The notes under the pieces were generated by a model. The model did not search any database and was not told the DNA's origin. It was given only the letters and a program-made list of their open reading frames with translations. Below, piece after piece: positions 1-7,278 of a stretch of DNA of 12,163 bases. This DNA comes from UPXZ01 sp964498765 (GTDB taxonomy: Bacteria; Bacteroidota; Bacteroidia; Bacteroidales; Paludibacteraceae). Every line of letters begins with the position of its first letter. Positions within the stretch are counted from its first letter, which is position 1. The translations under genes and the position numbers were made by a program. The stretch spans positions 1 to 12,163 of the forward strand of contig CAZCIU010000078.1 in the NCBI GenBank assembly GCA_964498765.1, written 5' to 3'.

Positions 1-134
1 TAATATTCAATCATTTCAAAGAACTCTTTGCGTTTTTTAGTGGACGCTTATGATAGCCGATATTTATGAACTGACAGTACGGACTGTTTGATTATAATAA
101 ATAATTAACATATTTAAACCTTATGTTGTAACAT
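1..134. other. AT-rich flank outside the IS, no supportable gene
   Basis: This stretch is rich in A and T and stops are frequent. At the left edge a short minus-strand frame (reading TKKRKEFFEMIEY) stays open to the window boundary and has one internal ATG. It is too short to call a gene, although it could be the start of one lying outside the window. No tRNA, terminator or convincing promoter is visible. It is the other flank of the site where the IS inserted. Confidence 0.4.
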
Positions 135-159
135 ATAAATAGGGTCTGCTTAAAAACTC
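135..159. repeat. IS left terminal inverted repeat (25 bp)
   Basis: This is identical, in reverse complement, to 1738-1762. The core reads AGGGTCTGCTTAAAAACTC. It contains the stop codon of the transposase frame. Confidence 0.9.
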
Positions 160-1677
160 AGCGTACTGCTTTGATCTTTTTCTTCTAAGCCAGAAACATA
201 CAATTGTTCATAGAGGCTCTTTAATAACTGCACGAGCTGTGCTGAAAAACTTCGCCGCCACTTCATGATTAGACACGGGAGTGCCTCCCCCGCCAATTTG
301 ACTAGGTTTAGCACCAGGAAGATGCTGGCAATCCACGATTCGCTTGTCTGTCTGAGCCTTGCCTTGATTCGGTTGAGACCATATCCCGTCTTTGCCTGCC
401 CAAATTTGCCCTCTATCGGATTGCGCTCTCCTGGACTTACATGAATCGACACTGCCGAGGGTCTGCCCAATGGCTTGGCTAAAAGTCGGATACCTTTCTC
501 TTTTAACATCTTACGATTAGCCCGAGTGCAGTAAATTTGATCAGCCAAAACCTCCTCGGGATAATACCCAGACCGTTTTCGGTATTGCTCAATGTATGAC
601 TCAAGATGACTGCCTTCATTAAATGCATCCCATGAGAGTTCGTCCAGAAAACTGACTCCATCAATAATAGAAACATGTATCTTGGAACCAAACTCTACTT
701 TCGCTTGACTCTTACCGCGTACGATCGGACGGATATGTGGCTGATGGATGCTGACGATTCTATCTTCTATTGTATGTGTTTTCTTCTCAAACATAGTCAG
801 TTGCTGCTGATAAAGCGTCTGGATAACATACAAATACTTGAGTTCTTTCTTATTCAATGGCAACTTATCTGGATAAGCATCTAATAGCCGATGAATCGAT
901 TTGATATTACGACGTAGATAGTCCAGCTGTGCTTTCATTGCCTTACGAATCACTTTCTTTGACTTATTCTTCTTCTGGGCAGTCTGAAGATAACGCTTGC
1001 GAGCTACTTGCCGATAGGTTCGGGGTTTCTTCTGGTGTAAAACAGGAGCATAAAGCCGATCAATGAGTCGCTCGGATACCTCCCGAGCTTCGGAAACTAA
1101 GTTCAGGTCGGTAGGATAAGCAATATCTTGGGGACAAGCGGTGGCATCAAAGATCACTCGACCTTTATGCTTAGGAGTTGATCCATTATTCTCATTATCA
1201 GTAGAGTCCGAATCTTTATCCTCTTTATCATTAGAGACTCCCTTCTTCCTCTTTATCTCTACAATCTTCACTGATAGCATTCAAGGCATCTACTCCCAAG
1301 CGTTTACGAATCTCGACAAATAGGGAGGCATCAAAAGGTGGTTCGTTAGAAAAACTGGGGTAGCCCAAGAAGTACTGCATATAGATGTTTTCGGAGATCT
1401 GGTCTACAGTCTCTCGATCGTCCAAGTTGCAAAGATGTTTGATGATCAAAGAACCCAATACAACCCGAGGACTGAGACCTGGACGACCAGTTCGACTGAT
1501 ACCAACTTGCTTGTGGTATATACCGCAGATCTCATCCTAGGGAATCAATCCAGCCAAGACAACCCAGCGATTCTTGGGATTCAAACTTTGCTCGAATGGT
1601 GTTTCAAAGCCAGATAAAGTCAACTGACTCGGACTCTCGTAACGTACAGATGCACGACTTTTACGCTGTTTTGACAT
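150..1677 (-). pseudogene. Transposase of the IS5/IS1182 type, broken by a stop and a frameshift
   Basis: The start is ATG at 1677 (MSKQRKSRASVRYESPSQL), preceded by AAGGA at a normal distance. Codon 47 is TAG (1537-1539) in the context GLIP*DEICGIY, where relatives have tryptophan, so a TGG-to-TAG change is the simple explanation. The frame then continues through the N-terminal DUF772-like region (SLIIKHLCNLDDRETVDQI, FVEIRKRLGVDALNAISE) to about 1262-1275. There it shifts, consistent with loss of two bases (expected ISEKIVEIK). The rest encodes the DDE catalytic domain: first Asp in DATACPQDIAYPTD (codon near 1148), second Asp in LADQIYCTRANR (near 542) and Glu in NPIEGKFGQAKTGYG (near 413), all retained. 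No slippery heptamer lies at the shift, so programmed frameshifting is unlikely. The product would not be functional without suppression of both lesions. Confidence 0.88.
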
Positions 1678-1699
1678 ATTTCCTTGCATTTAGTAGATA

Positions 1700-1730
1700 C
1701 AAAGTTAGCGATAATACAGCAATTTATAAA
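1700..1730 (-). promoter_or_regulatory. Transposase promoter, Bacteroidetes type
   Basis: On the minus strand a perfect TAACTTTG (-7 element, TAnnTTTG consensus) lies at 1700-1707 and a TTTA (three of four matches to the -33 TTTG) at 1727-1730, spaced 19 bases. Transcription would begin only some 15 to 20 bases before the ATG at 1677. It lies inside the IS, just within the right inverted repeat. Confidence 0.5.
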
Positions 1731-1737
1731 GTATTGA

Positions 1738-1762
1738 GAGTTTTTAAGCAGACCCTATTTAT
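1738..1762. repeat. IS right terminal inverted repeat (25 bp)
   Basis: This is the exact reverse complement of 135-159. It also holds the TAA (1759-1761) that ends the truncated reading frame entering from the right. Confidence 0.9.
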
Positions 1763-1935
1763 GGTTTCCCCTCTTCTCTACATTGTTTGATTTCATCATT
1801 TTCCATGTAGCGAGCCAGCCAGCGTAGTGTAATTCGCAAGTCATCTAATGCATCATAATACAATTTTTGGACATGGAAACGATTATTGGTAATCCTTGCT
1901 TTGGGAAATGTAATAAGTACATTTTGTTTAGCTGA
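1759..1935 (-). pseudogene. Gene remnant truncated by the IS, possibly an exonuclease C-terminus
   Basis: A 58-codon open frame begins after a TAA at 1936-1938, has no plausible start codon at its head, and ends at a TAA (1759-1761) inside the IS terminal repeat. It reads ARITNNRFHVQKLYYDALDD followed by LRITLRWLARYMENDEIKQC. This has the composition of real protein. The YDALDD-LR stretch resembles the last acidic motif of DnaQ-like DEDD 3'-5' exonucleases (ALDDAR-type), which sits near the C-terminus in that fold, but the match is short and I hold it weakly. Both ends of the original gene appear lost. The remainder of 1763-2078 contains only the terminator described separately. Confidence 0.4.
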
Positions 1936-1961
1936 TTATATATCGACTCCCCCATCCCTAT

Positions 1962-2005
1962 TAAAAACAAAAATAGTTGCTTGGAAGAACCTAGCAACTA
2001 TCTTT
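1962..2005 (-). terminator. Rho-independent terminator of the tubulin-like gene cluster
   Basis: On the minus strand a perfect 9-bp stem (ATAGTTGCT at 1993-2001 pairing with AGCAACTAT at 1973-1981) encloses an 11-base loop. It is followed at once by a T-rich run with a single G (TTTTTGTTTTT). It sits about 75 bases past the stop codon of the last exported-protein gene and is the only strong terminator visible in the eight-gene run. On the plus strand the downstream sequence is much less T-rich, so it probably works in one direction. Confidence 0.85.
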
Positions 2006-2078
2006 GTTTCAACTATCCGCATCCTTTGGGTTCGTTACAACCATTCAGGACTCATTATTTCGTCCGTTGGAACGGCGT

Positions 2079-2810
2079 TTAGGATTCACTCTCGAGAGAT
2101 TCCCATATATCATCCGATATTTCTTCGTCCGACATTTTATCCAACTGTTCCTTAATCTCCTTGGTGTTGGCACTCGTAATGTTGGCCTTATCGAAGTTGA
2201 GGTCGGGAATCGATTTAGGATTCACGCTTGAATCTTTGGGCAATCCCTCACTGGTATAGTTCTCCTCGTAAGATTCCAATAACTTCTTTTGCTTTCTCAA
2301 AACCTTTTTCCATTGAGTGGCTTGCTTGATATCGTAACTACTAGCCACTGCACCAACGGCTGCGCCTTTAGCAGCTCCTTCTAGTCCGCCACTCAAACCT
2401 CCCATTAAGGCTCCACTGCCCACTTTCACCAGAATAGCGGTTACGGCATCGTTCACTATCTTTTGTTGAGATTTTACCGTCTCCGGTGTGCGGCGATTGC
2501 CGAACTGATCCATCAAGATAACGTAGTACTTCATCGTTCCATCCTCGTACTTCACAGTATCTCCCGTGATAGAATCGGTTTCAAACATCATGTAGGCACT
2601 GTATTGAGGTAATTTGTCCCAGTTTACTTTTTTGGCAGCCGTCGTATCGGCCGAAGCTTCGGCTGTTGCGCCATCGGAGACTAACGTATTGCCCACAGTT
2701 GCGGCTGTCTTCTGTAATTTTTTAAGGAAACCTTGGGCCGAGAGTTGTGTGGTTCCTACCATGAATAATGCTAGCAGCATTACCGTCTTTAAAAATGTTT
2801 TTCTTTGCAT
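2079..2810 (-). CDS. Exported protein with a six-step glycine zipper
   Basis: The 243-aa protein has a Sec signal peptide (MQRKTFLKTVMLLALFMVGT, cleavage likely around LSAQ, residues 23-26) without a lipobox. The mature part starts with a short amphipathic stretch (GFLKKLQKTAATVGNTL), then a segment at 64-105 rich in Tyr, Asp and Gly. At 131-153 glycines recur every fourth residue (133, 137, 141, 145, 149, 153) in an otherwise Ala/Leu/Val setting, which is a textbook glycine-zipper membrane segment of the kind found in oligomeric channel formers and outer-membrane-associated proteins. A lysine-rich helical part (165-185) and an acidic C-terminus (DEEISDDIWESLESES) follow. It is the last gene before the terminator, 29 bases after its neighbour. 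No family or function is recognised. A membrane-inserting oligomer in the cell envelope is the best inference. Confidence 0.85.
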   Translation of the reverse strand: MQRKTFLKTVMLLALFMVGTTQLSAQGFLKKLQKTAATVGNTLVSDGATAEASADTTAAKKVNWDKLPQYSAYMMFETDSITGDTVKYEDGTMKYYVILMDQFGNRRTPETVKSQQKIVNDAVTAILVKVGSGALMGGLSGGLEGAAKGAAVGAVASSYDIKQATQWKKVLRKQKKLLESYEENYTSEGLPKDSSVNPKSIPDLNFDKANITSANTKEIKEQLDKMSDEEISDDIWESLESES

Positions 2811-2839
2811 AGTTATTTATTTTTAGTAAGTTATATAGT

Positions 2840-4414
2840 TTATTTCTCAGTGTACATTCGCAATCTAAACTGACGCATCTGATACTCGTCGGTCGAGTTG
2901 CGGAGAATCTTATTCATGTCGATATACTCGATATTGTTCTTACCATCCGACAAGGTGGGGCGGAAAAAGATGCCCTGCGGCAATGACTTACGGTCAAGGT
3001 GCAGAACGACCTCCCCTTTCTCGTCGGTTTTTCCCATACACACAAACGTGTTGTTCGCAGTCATCTTGACGAACCGTTTGTCGGTCTGGTACTCTTTTGT
3101 CGATGGGGTTATGGGACTATAGTTTGCCCAAAGCTCCACATGGGGTATATTGCCCCCTTCGTGATAACCTGAGACATCCTTTATCCAACGCGACACGGTA
3201 AATTTGATATCAAGCGGCAAGTTTTCAATCATCTTCGAAAGCACCCTCAGATTCTTTTCATAGAAGTCGCACGGATTATAACGATTGAGTACCTCAATAA
3301 AATCGATGGCGGCGGATGCGTTCTTCACCAATTCGGCCTGGTTGGCAACCCCCTTTTTCTTCAGTTCGGCAATATTTCTCAGCATCTGCTTCGTGTAATT
3401 GTTGTAGCGGATGCAAGAGTCGGCATCGGCAATGCTTTGCAGGATGCCCGGTTTCTGACTAGGCTCCACATCCTTTGAGTTCAGGGCGTTATCGAACGCC
3501 TGCCGCGCCTCTTTGTAGTTGCGCAAAGCAAACTGACGTCCCCCTTCGGCCACCATGGCACTACATTCGGTGGAGTATTCGATGGTGCGTAGCAACAGGA
3601 TACCGTAACTCTGCTTCATGCGCGGCTTCAGTCCACTGATATCTATTTGCAGTTGGTTGGTTCCTTCGGCCGAGATGCCGATGGTAGTTATTTCGGCAAA
3701 CTGCTGTTCGGCCAACCTAGCCTCATCCTCTAGCTGTTCCAGTTTCTTGTCATCATCGGCATTGTTTTGAGTATCCGACATCATGCGTTTGTAGAGGGCA
3801 TCGTAGTCCTGCTGTGCCTTTTCCACCCGTTCCTGCGCTGCCGTCAGACTGGCGATGGGCACTTGGATGGAGATGATATGAATGCTGCTGTCAGTCTTTT
3901 TGCGGGTGCGATTGGTGTTCGCTTGGAGAAGCTGCGAGCAGGTTACCTGCAAGTCAGCAATGGGCGATTCAATCTCTATCTCGGCCAGCGAGGCATCCAA
4001 TACCGCATCGTTAGGTCGCGACATATCTTCCATGCGAATGGGTTTTTCCACCTCTTCTATAAGGTAAGCCCTGAAGTAGTTAGGTTTCAAACGCACCACG
4101 AAGTCCACTTTATAGACATTACCCCGCTTGCTTACCTCAATCTTAGGGGTGCTGGTCTCTTCGGCATCAACAATCACTTCGTATTCGTAATAGCCGTCGG
4201 GACGAATGCCGTTGGGACGTATAATGGGTCTATCGACATTAGTCAATGTAATGGCCAAGTCGCTTCGTTTCGAAAGAATGAGTATGCCCCCTGCATCCAG
4301 CAGCTGTTCGTTTTTGTCCTCTTGCGGATAAGAGCGGAAAGATATATAGGCCGTTTGTGCCAAAGCGGTGCCATAGCCTACAAAGAGCAGTAAGAGTAAT
4401 ATAATCTTTTTCAT
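2840..4414 (-). CDS. Large exported coiled-coil and helical-repeat protein
   Basis: The 524-aa protein begins with a signal peptide (MKKIILLLLLFVGYGTALAQ). I chose ATG 4414 rather than ATG 4420 two codons upstream because it gives the usual MKK n-region. The first ~150 mature residues look beta-rich (IVDAEETSTPKIEVS, NVYKVDFVVRLKPNYFRAYL). Residues ~190-240 form a charged coiled coil (AAQERVEKAQQDYDALYKRM, KKLEQLEDEARLAEQQF). A region around 285-345 resembles one or two TPR-like helical hairpins (GGRQFALRNYKEARQAFDNA). The C-terminus looks like an Ig-like or carboxypeptidase-regulatory-like beta domain (VELWANYSP, KTDEKGEVVLHL, LPQGIFFRPTLSDG). Such an architecture suggests a periplasmic scaffold or binding protein. 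It starts 9 to 15 bases after the preceding gene, so it is probably translated from the same message. No named family is recognised. Confidence 0.85.
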   Translation of the reverse strand: MKKIILLLLLFVGYGTALAQTAYISFRSYPQEDKNEQLLDAGGILILSKRSDLAITLTNVDRPIIRPNGIRPDGYYEYEVIVDAEETSTPKIEVSKRGNVYKVDFVVRLKPNYFRAYLIEEVEKPIRMEDMSRPNDAVLDASLAEIEIESPIADLQVTCSQLLQANTNRTRKKTDSSIHIISIQVPIASLTAAQERVEKAQQDYDALYKRMMSDTQNNADDDKKLEQLEDEARLAEQQFAEITTIGISAEGTNQLQIDISGLKPRMKQSYGILLLRTIEYSTECSAMVAEGGRQFALRNYKEARQAFDNALNSKDVEPSQKPGILQSIADADSCIRYNNYTKQMLRNIAELKKKGVANQAELVKNASAAIDFIEVLNRYNPCDFYEKNLRVLSKMIENLPLDIKFTVSRWIKDVSGYHEGGNIPHVELWANYSPITPSTKEYQTDKRFVKMTANNTFVCMGKTDEKGEVVLHLDRKSLPQGIFFRPTLSDGKNNIEYIDMNKILRNSTDEYQMRQFRLRMYTEK

Positions 4415-4429
4415 ATGCAAAACAGGCTA

Positions 4430-5446
4430 TTATAAATCAAATCCTCCCAGGGTGGAGATGTTATCATCGGGCTGTTGTTCCTTGCCGCCTGCCCACTGTG
4501 GTTGCCAAGTGCGCACATGAATGATGGGGTCACCGCCGTCTTTAGGAAACTCCCACAATAGGAAGAGATACCCTTCGTCGTTGTAGTTGCTCGATCGCCA
4601 CTCTTGCCGCAGACGGACACCATACTTGGTGGGATCTACCTTGGAGCGGGTGATACCTCCGCAACCTCCTTGCTCGCCGTTCTCGCCAATCTGGCTGAAC
4701 TTCACATCAATCCATTTGTTGCGTTTGAAGGCCAGTCCCAATTTACGAATATACTGTTGTTTGTTCTGTTTGGTATATTCCACTTTCGCTACGGCGGGTT
4801 TCATTTCGCTGGCACGGCTCATTACCACTTTGCCGGTGATTATCAAGGCATCGTCGCTAAACATCTGCGCAATGGTTGCGGTGTCCTTCTGGTTGTACGC
4901 TGTGCGGAATCGTTCGATGTATTGCAAGATAATCATCTGCGTCTCCTTTTCCACCACCGAGCCGCAACGTTCAATACTCTCGGCCGTATGCGCATCAATG
5001 GCTAGGCGAAAGTCGGTCAGTTGGCCGTTTTTGTCGAATTCCACCACTGCTTCCTGGTAGTTTCCCATACCGAATGCTTCATCTTCGGGGGTAATAATGA
5101 GCGGAATGTGGCTCACCATCATAGACCCATCCTTGAAAATCCAGCAACGCTCCACCACCTCGTCGTCGTCGCAATAGAAGGGAGTGACCGCCCAAAGACG
5201 TATCAGCGACTTGATGGAGAAATCGTCCATAGGCAACTCGCTGGTAGTCAAAATATCTCGGCTGCGCTGCGCACGGTTTATCTCGGTTAATACTATAGAG
5301 AGGTTGCGTTCAGCTGCTTTCAGGGCGGCCGGAGCAACACTCATTTCATCGACGGTGAGGGTTACGCTGACTGCATAACAGGTGGTGACTCCCCCTCCGA
5401 AGAGAGCGAACAACATACCCAACAAAGCTATCATTCTATTTTTCAT
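4430..5446 (-). CDS. Exported protein with a likely NTF2-like (SnoaL-type) domain
   Basis: The 338-aa protein has a signal peptide of ~25 residues (MKNRMIALLGMLFALFGGGV, predicted cleavage after CYA). The cysteine there is not in a lipobox, so it is not a lipoprotein. Residues ~30-165 form a domain I do not recognise, with a region of alternating strands (CWIFKDGSMMVSHIPLIITP, YQEAVVEFDKNGQLTDFRLA). Residues ~168-320 begin IILQYIERFRTAYNQKDTAT followed by IAQMFSDDALIITGKVV. This helix-helix-strand opening is characteristic of the NTF2-like/SnoaL fold used for ligand binding or protein pairing, and the segment ends with strands GYLFLLWEFPKDGGDPIIHV. The tail is glycine and asparagine rich. It shares the operon with its neighbours at gaps of 9 to 18 bases. 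The domain assignment is by eye; a catalytic role is not implied. Confidence 0.82.
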   Translation of the reverse strand: MKNRMIALLGMLFALFGGGVTTCYAVSVTLTVDEMSVAPAALKAAERNLSIVLTEINRAQRSRDILTTSELPMDDFSIKSLIRLWAVTPFYCDDDEVVERCWIFKDGSMMVSHIPLIITPEDEAFGMGNYQEAVVEFDKNGQLTDFRLAIDAHTAESIERCGSVVEKETQMIILQYIERFRTAYNQKDTATIAQMFSDDALIITGKVVMSRASEMKPAVAKVEYTKQNKQQYIRKLGLAFKRNKWIDVKFSQIGENGEQGGCGGITRSKVDPTKYGVRLRQEWRSSNYNDEGYLFLLWEFPKDGGDPIIHVRTWQPQWAGGKEQQPDDNISTLGGFDL

Positions 5447-5464
5447 TGCTCAAACTTTATATGT

Positions 5465-6154
5465 CTATTTAACTTTAAATCCAATGGCACCGCATCCGCT
5501 GTAGTTCTTCTCGCTGTCCGGATTCTTGGTATTGATATTGATGCGATTCTGACCGGGCGAGAGAATGGCTACAATCTTGCCGGCGGTGTTGTAGATGGCT
5601 AGGTAATACTCTTGTGGAGAGTCGAGCGAGGCATAGCGACCGTATTTTTCAATTCTCCCCTCTGTCTTCAAGTCGGTAATCTTGGCTGCTAGTGCCGAAT
5701 AATCGCTGCATGCAGCCACCTCCCAAGCCACATCCGAGATAATTTTCTCTACCGAAGAGGTCGCAGGAGTTGCCTCGGTAAGCGACGTATTTTTCACAAC
5801 AGTCACATTATCGGATGCTATGATATCGCTCTTCTTTACATAAACAAACGAACGAAACATATTGCCACGAGGCAAATCCACAGAACTCCACACCTCTTTC
5901 TTGTTATTAATAACAATATTCGCGCTGTTGCGCATGCGCTTCTGCTTAGCCACCCATTCGTTGATGTTGTTGTATAGCATTTCCTCAGCAAACTCCTTGG
6001 CCTCCTCTGCCGAAGCGGCAGTGGCCTCGGCGTAGATATACTGGTTGTTCTTTTTAATGCTATTGATTTGCGCCTTCACATCTTTTCTGTCGTCGGCCAT
6101 GGCAGCACCAGCAACCAGCAACACTGCCACTATTAATAATACAATTCTTTTCAT
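5465..6154 (-). CDS. Exported 229-aa protein, LPP20-like helix-rich segment
   Basis: The signal peptide is MKRIVLLIVAVLLVAGAAMA followed by a charged mature start (DDRKDVKAQ). Residues 39-70 read YIYAEATAASAEEAKEFAEE then MLYNNINEWVAKQ. The small-residue-then-alanine/glutamate helix pattern recalls LPP20/FlgO-like exported proteins, where a strand ending in an Ala/Gly-rich turn is followed by a long AxxxA helix, but this is a resemblance only. A later region contains strands YYLAIYNTAGKIVAILSPG, and the end is YSGCGAIGFKVK, with a lone cysteine. The gene lies 5 bases after the preceding one and 18 before the next, so it belongs to the operon. Location in the periplasm is well supported by the signal peptide; function is unknown. 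Confidence 0.82.
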   Translation of the reverse strand: MKRIVLLIVAVLLVAGAAMADDRKDVKAQINSIKKNNQYIYAEATAASAEEAKEFAEEMLYNNINEWVAKQKRMRNSANIVINNKKEVWSSVDLPRGNMFRSFVYVKKSDIIASDNVTVVKNTSLTEATPATSSVEKIISDVAWEVAACSDYSALAAKITDLKTEGRIEKYGRYASLDSPQEYYLAIYNTAGKIVAILSPGQNRININTKNPDSEKNYSGCGAIGFKVK

Positions 6155-6159
6155 AGAAA

Positions 6160-7278
6160 CTACTCTTTGCTATTTTGCATGAAAAACTTTTCTGTCACAT
6201 TATGCAAGGGGATGAAGGCATACAACACCCCTTTGATGGGTTGAATATCACCCGCAAGTATGCCGGTGGGGAATTCCAACGAGAGGACATGATCGCATCC
6301 CAAGTTAAGATTCACCGCAAACAGTGTGGCCGAAACCATCTCCTTGGTATAGTTCTTAATGCCCACATACAATTTAAAGTGGGTTTGCCTGCAATAGGTC
6401 AAAAACTGTTGCAGCGAGATGGCTACATTGCTACTGACATATCCGTAACGGTCAATCTTTAAGTCTAGCGGGAGATCCTGTTCGAACGTACCCGTCAACA
6501 GAATGTTCTTGATGCTCTGCACCGGCTTCTCCGGAGAGGTAATCAGTCGCATCTTCCCGGCTGTTCGCTGCAAGTAGAGGTCGCTCCGAATGGAGTTGCT
6601 CAGGTAGCTCTCAGCATTAATAATCTGATATTTCTGAGAAATCGATTCACTCACCGCCGAATTCTCCGTAATCAAGGCATCCCAGTCGATGGGAAAAATG
6701 CGTTCCACATCTCGTCTAAAAATATCCTCCAGCTCAATGGCATTGGCCCCCAGTAGTAACTGACAGTCGGCCGGCACTGATATTCCCAGCGTTTGGGTTC
6801 CGAGCGTCCATTGAATTTTGTACATGCGGCGTTCCAAGAACTCCACCCTAAAAGGGGTGTCGGGCGTCAAGGCATTCAACAGACTAAGATTACCTTGGTA
6901 GCAAGTCACCTTGTCTAGCTCTATCCGCTCGGTGGGTTGACGCTCGTCCAGGCGCAAGTCGAGTTCCAGCGCATAGCGCTCCAGAAAATGAAGAAAGACA
7001 CCCTGTGTGCCATACGCCTCAACCGTTTGAGGTGTAAAGAGGCGGTATCCGATGTGCGAGATGTCACCAAAGGTATTGGTCAACACCTTCAATGGCCGCT
7101 GGTTATAGCTACCCAAATTCTCCAGGCAACAGTCGGCTTCCAGCGTATCAGGTAGCCGAAGCGCAATGGCTTCGCCTATTTGTTTGAGTCGCTGGGTGTG
7201 ATAGGACGTTGCTGCATTGGCGGTCAGCATCAGCCCCATCATCAAGAGGATCAGGAGTATCTTTCTTTTTAGTATCAT
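6160..7278 (-). CDS. Exported 372-aa protein of unknown family
   Basis: Its ATG overlaps the stop of the preceding MORN gene by 4 bases (ATGA at 7275-7278), a sign of translational coupling and of a linked role. The first 22 residues are a signal peptide (MILKRKILLILLMMGLMLTA, cleavage after NA) with no lipobox. The mature protein has paired cysteines near the start (EADCCLENLG), a mixed alpha/beta pattern, and several strand-rich stretches (YKIQWTLGTQTLGISVPADC, FKLYVGIKNYTKEMVSATLF). The end is VLYAFIPLHNVTEKFFMQNS. No transmembrane segment follows the signal peptide, so it is probably soluble in the periplasm or bound to the envelope. I recognise no domain. The coupling to the membrane-anchored MORN protein makes a direct partner the best guess. 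Confidence 0.82.
   Translation of the reverse strand: MILKRKILLILLMMGLMLTANAATSYHTQRLKQIGEAIALRLPDTLEADCCLENLGSYNQRPLKVLTNTFGDISHIGYRLFTPQTVEAYGTQGVFLHFLERYALELDLRLDERQPTERIELDKVTCYQGNLSLLNALTPDTPFRVEFLERRMYKIQWTLGTQTLGISVPADCQLLLGANAIELEDIFRRDVERIFPIDWDALITENSAVSESISQKYQIINAESYLSNSIRSDLYLQRTAGKMRLITSPEKPVQSIKNILLTGTFEQDLPLDLKIDRYGYVSSNVAISLQQFLTYCRQTHFKLYVGIKNYTKEMVSATLFAVNLNLGCDHVLSLEFPTGILAGDIQPIKGVLYAFIPLHNVTEKFFMQNSKE

Larger units (their letters stand above)
135..1762 (-). mobile_element. Decayed IS5/IS1182-type insertion sequence, about 1.63 kb
   Basis: The element is bounded by perfect 25-bp inverted repeats at 135-159 and 1738-1762 and contains a single minus-strand DDE transposase frame that nearly fills it. 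The transposase stop codon (150-152) lies inside the left repeat, as in compact IS elements. No direct target-site duplication is visible. The outermost six bases, ATAAAT on the left and ATTTAT on the right, are inverted rather than direct copies. They may belong to the IS ends or be a palindromic target, so the exact boundary could be six bases further in on each side. Because the transposase is broken, the element can move only if an intact relative supplies transposase in trans. The family name rests on the transposase motifs. Confidence 0.85.

Noticed and set aside
1255..1280. Programmed frameshift in the transposase
   Set aside because: There is no slippery heptamer at the junction, and a separate in-frame TAG exists upstream, so simple decay explains both.
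5372..5380. Possible lipoprotein signal in the 338-aa protein (Cys in GVTTCYA)
   Set aside because: The residues before the cysteine (VTT) do not fit a lipobox, and CYA followed by VS is a good ordinary signal-peptidase site.
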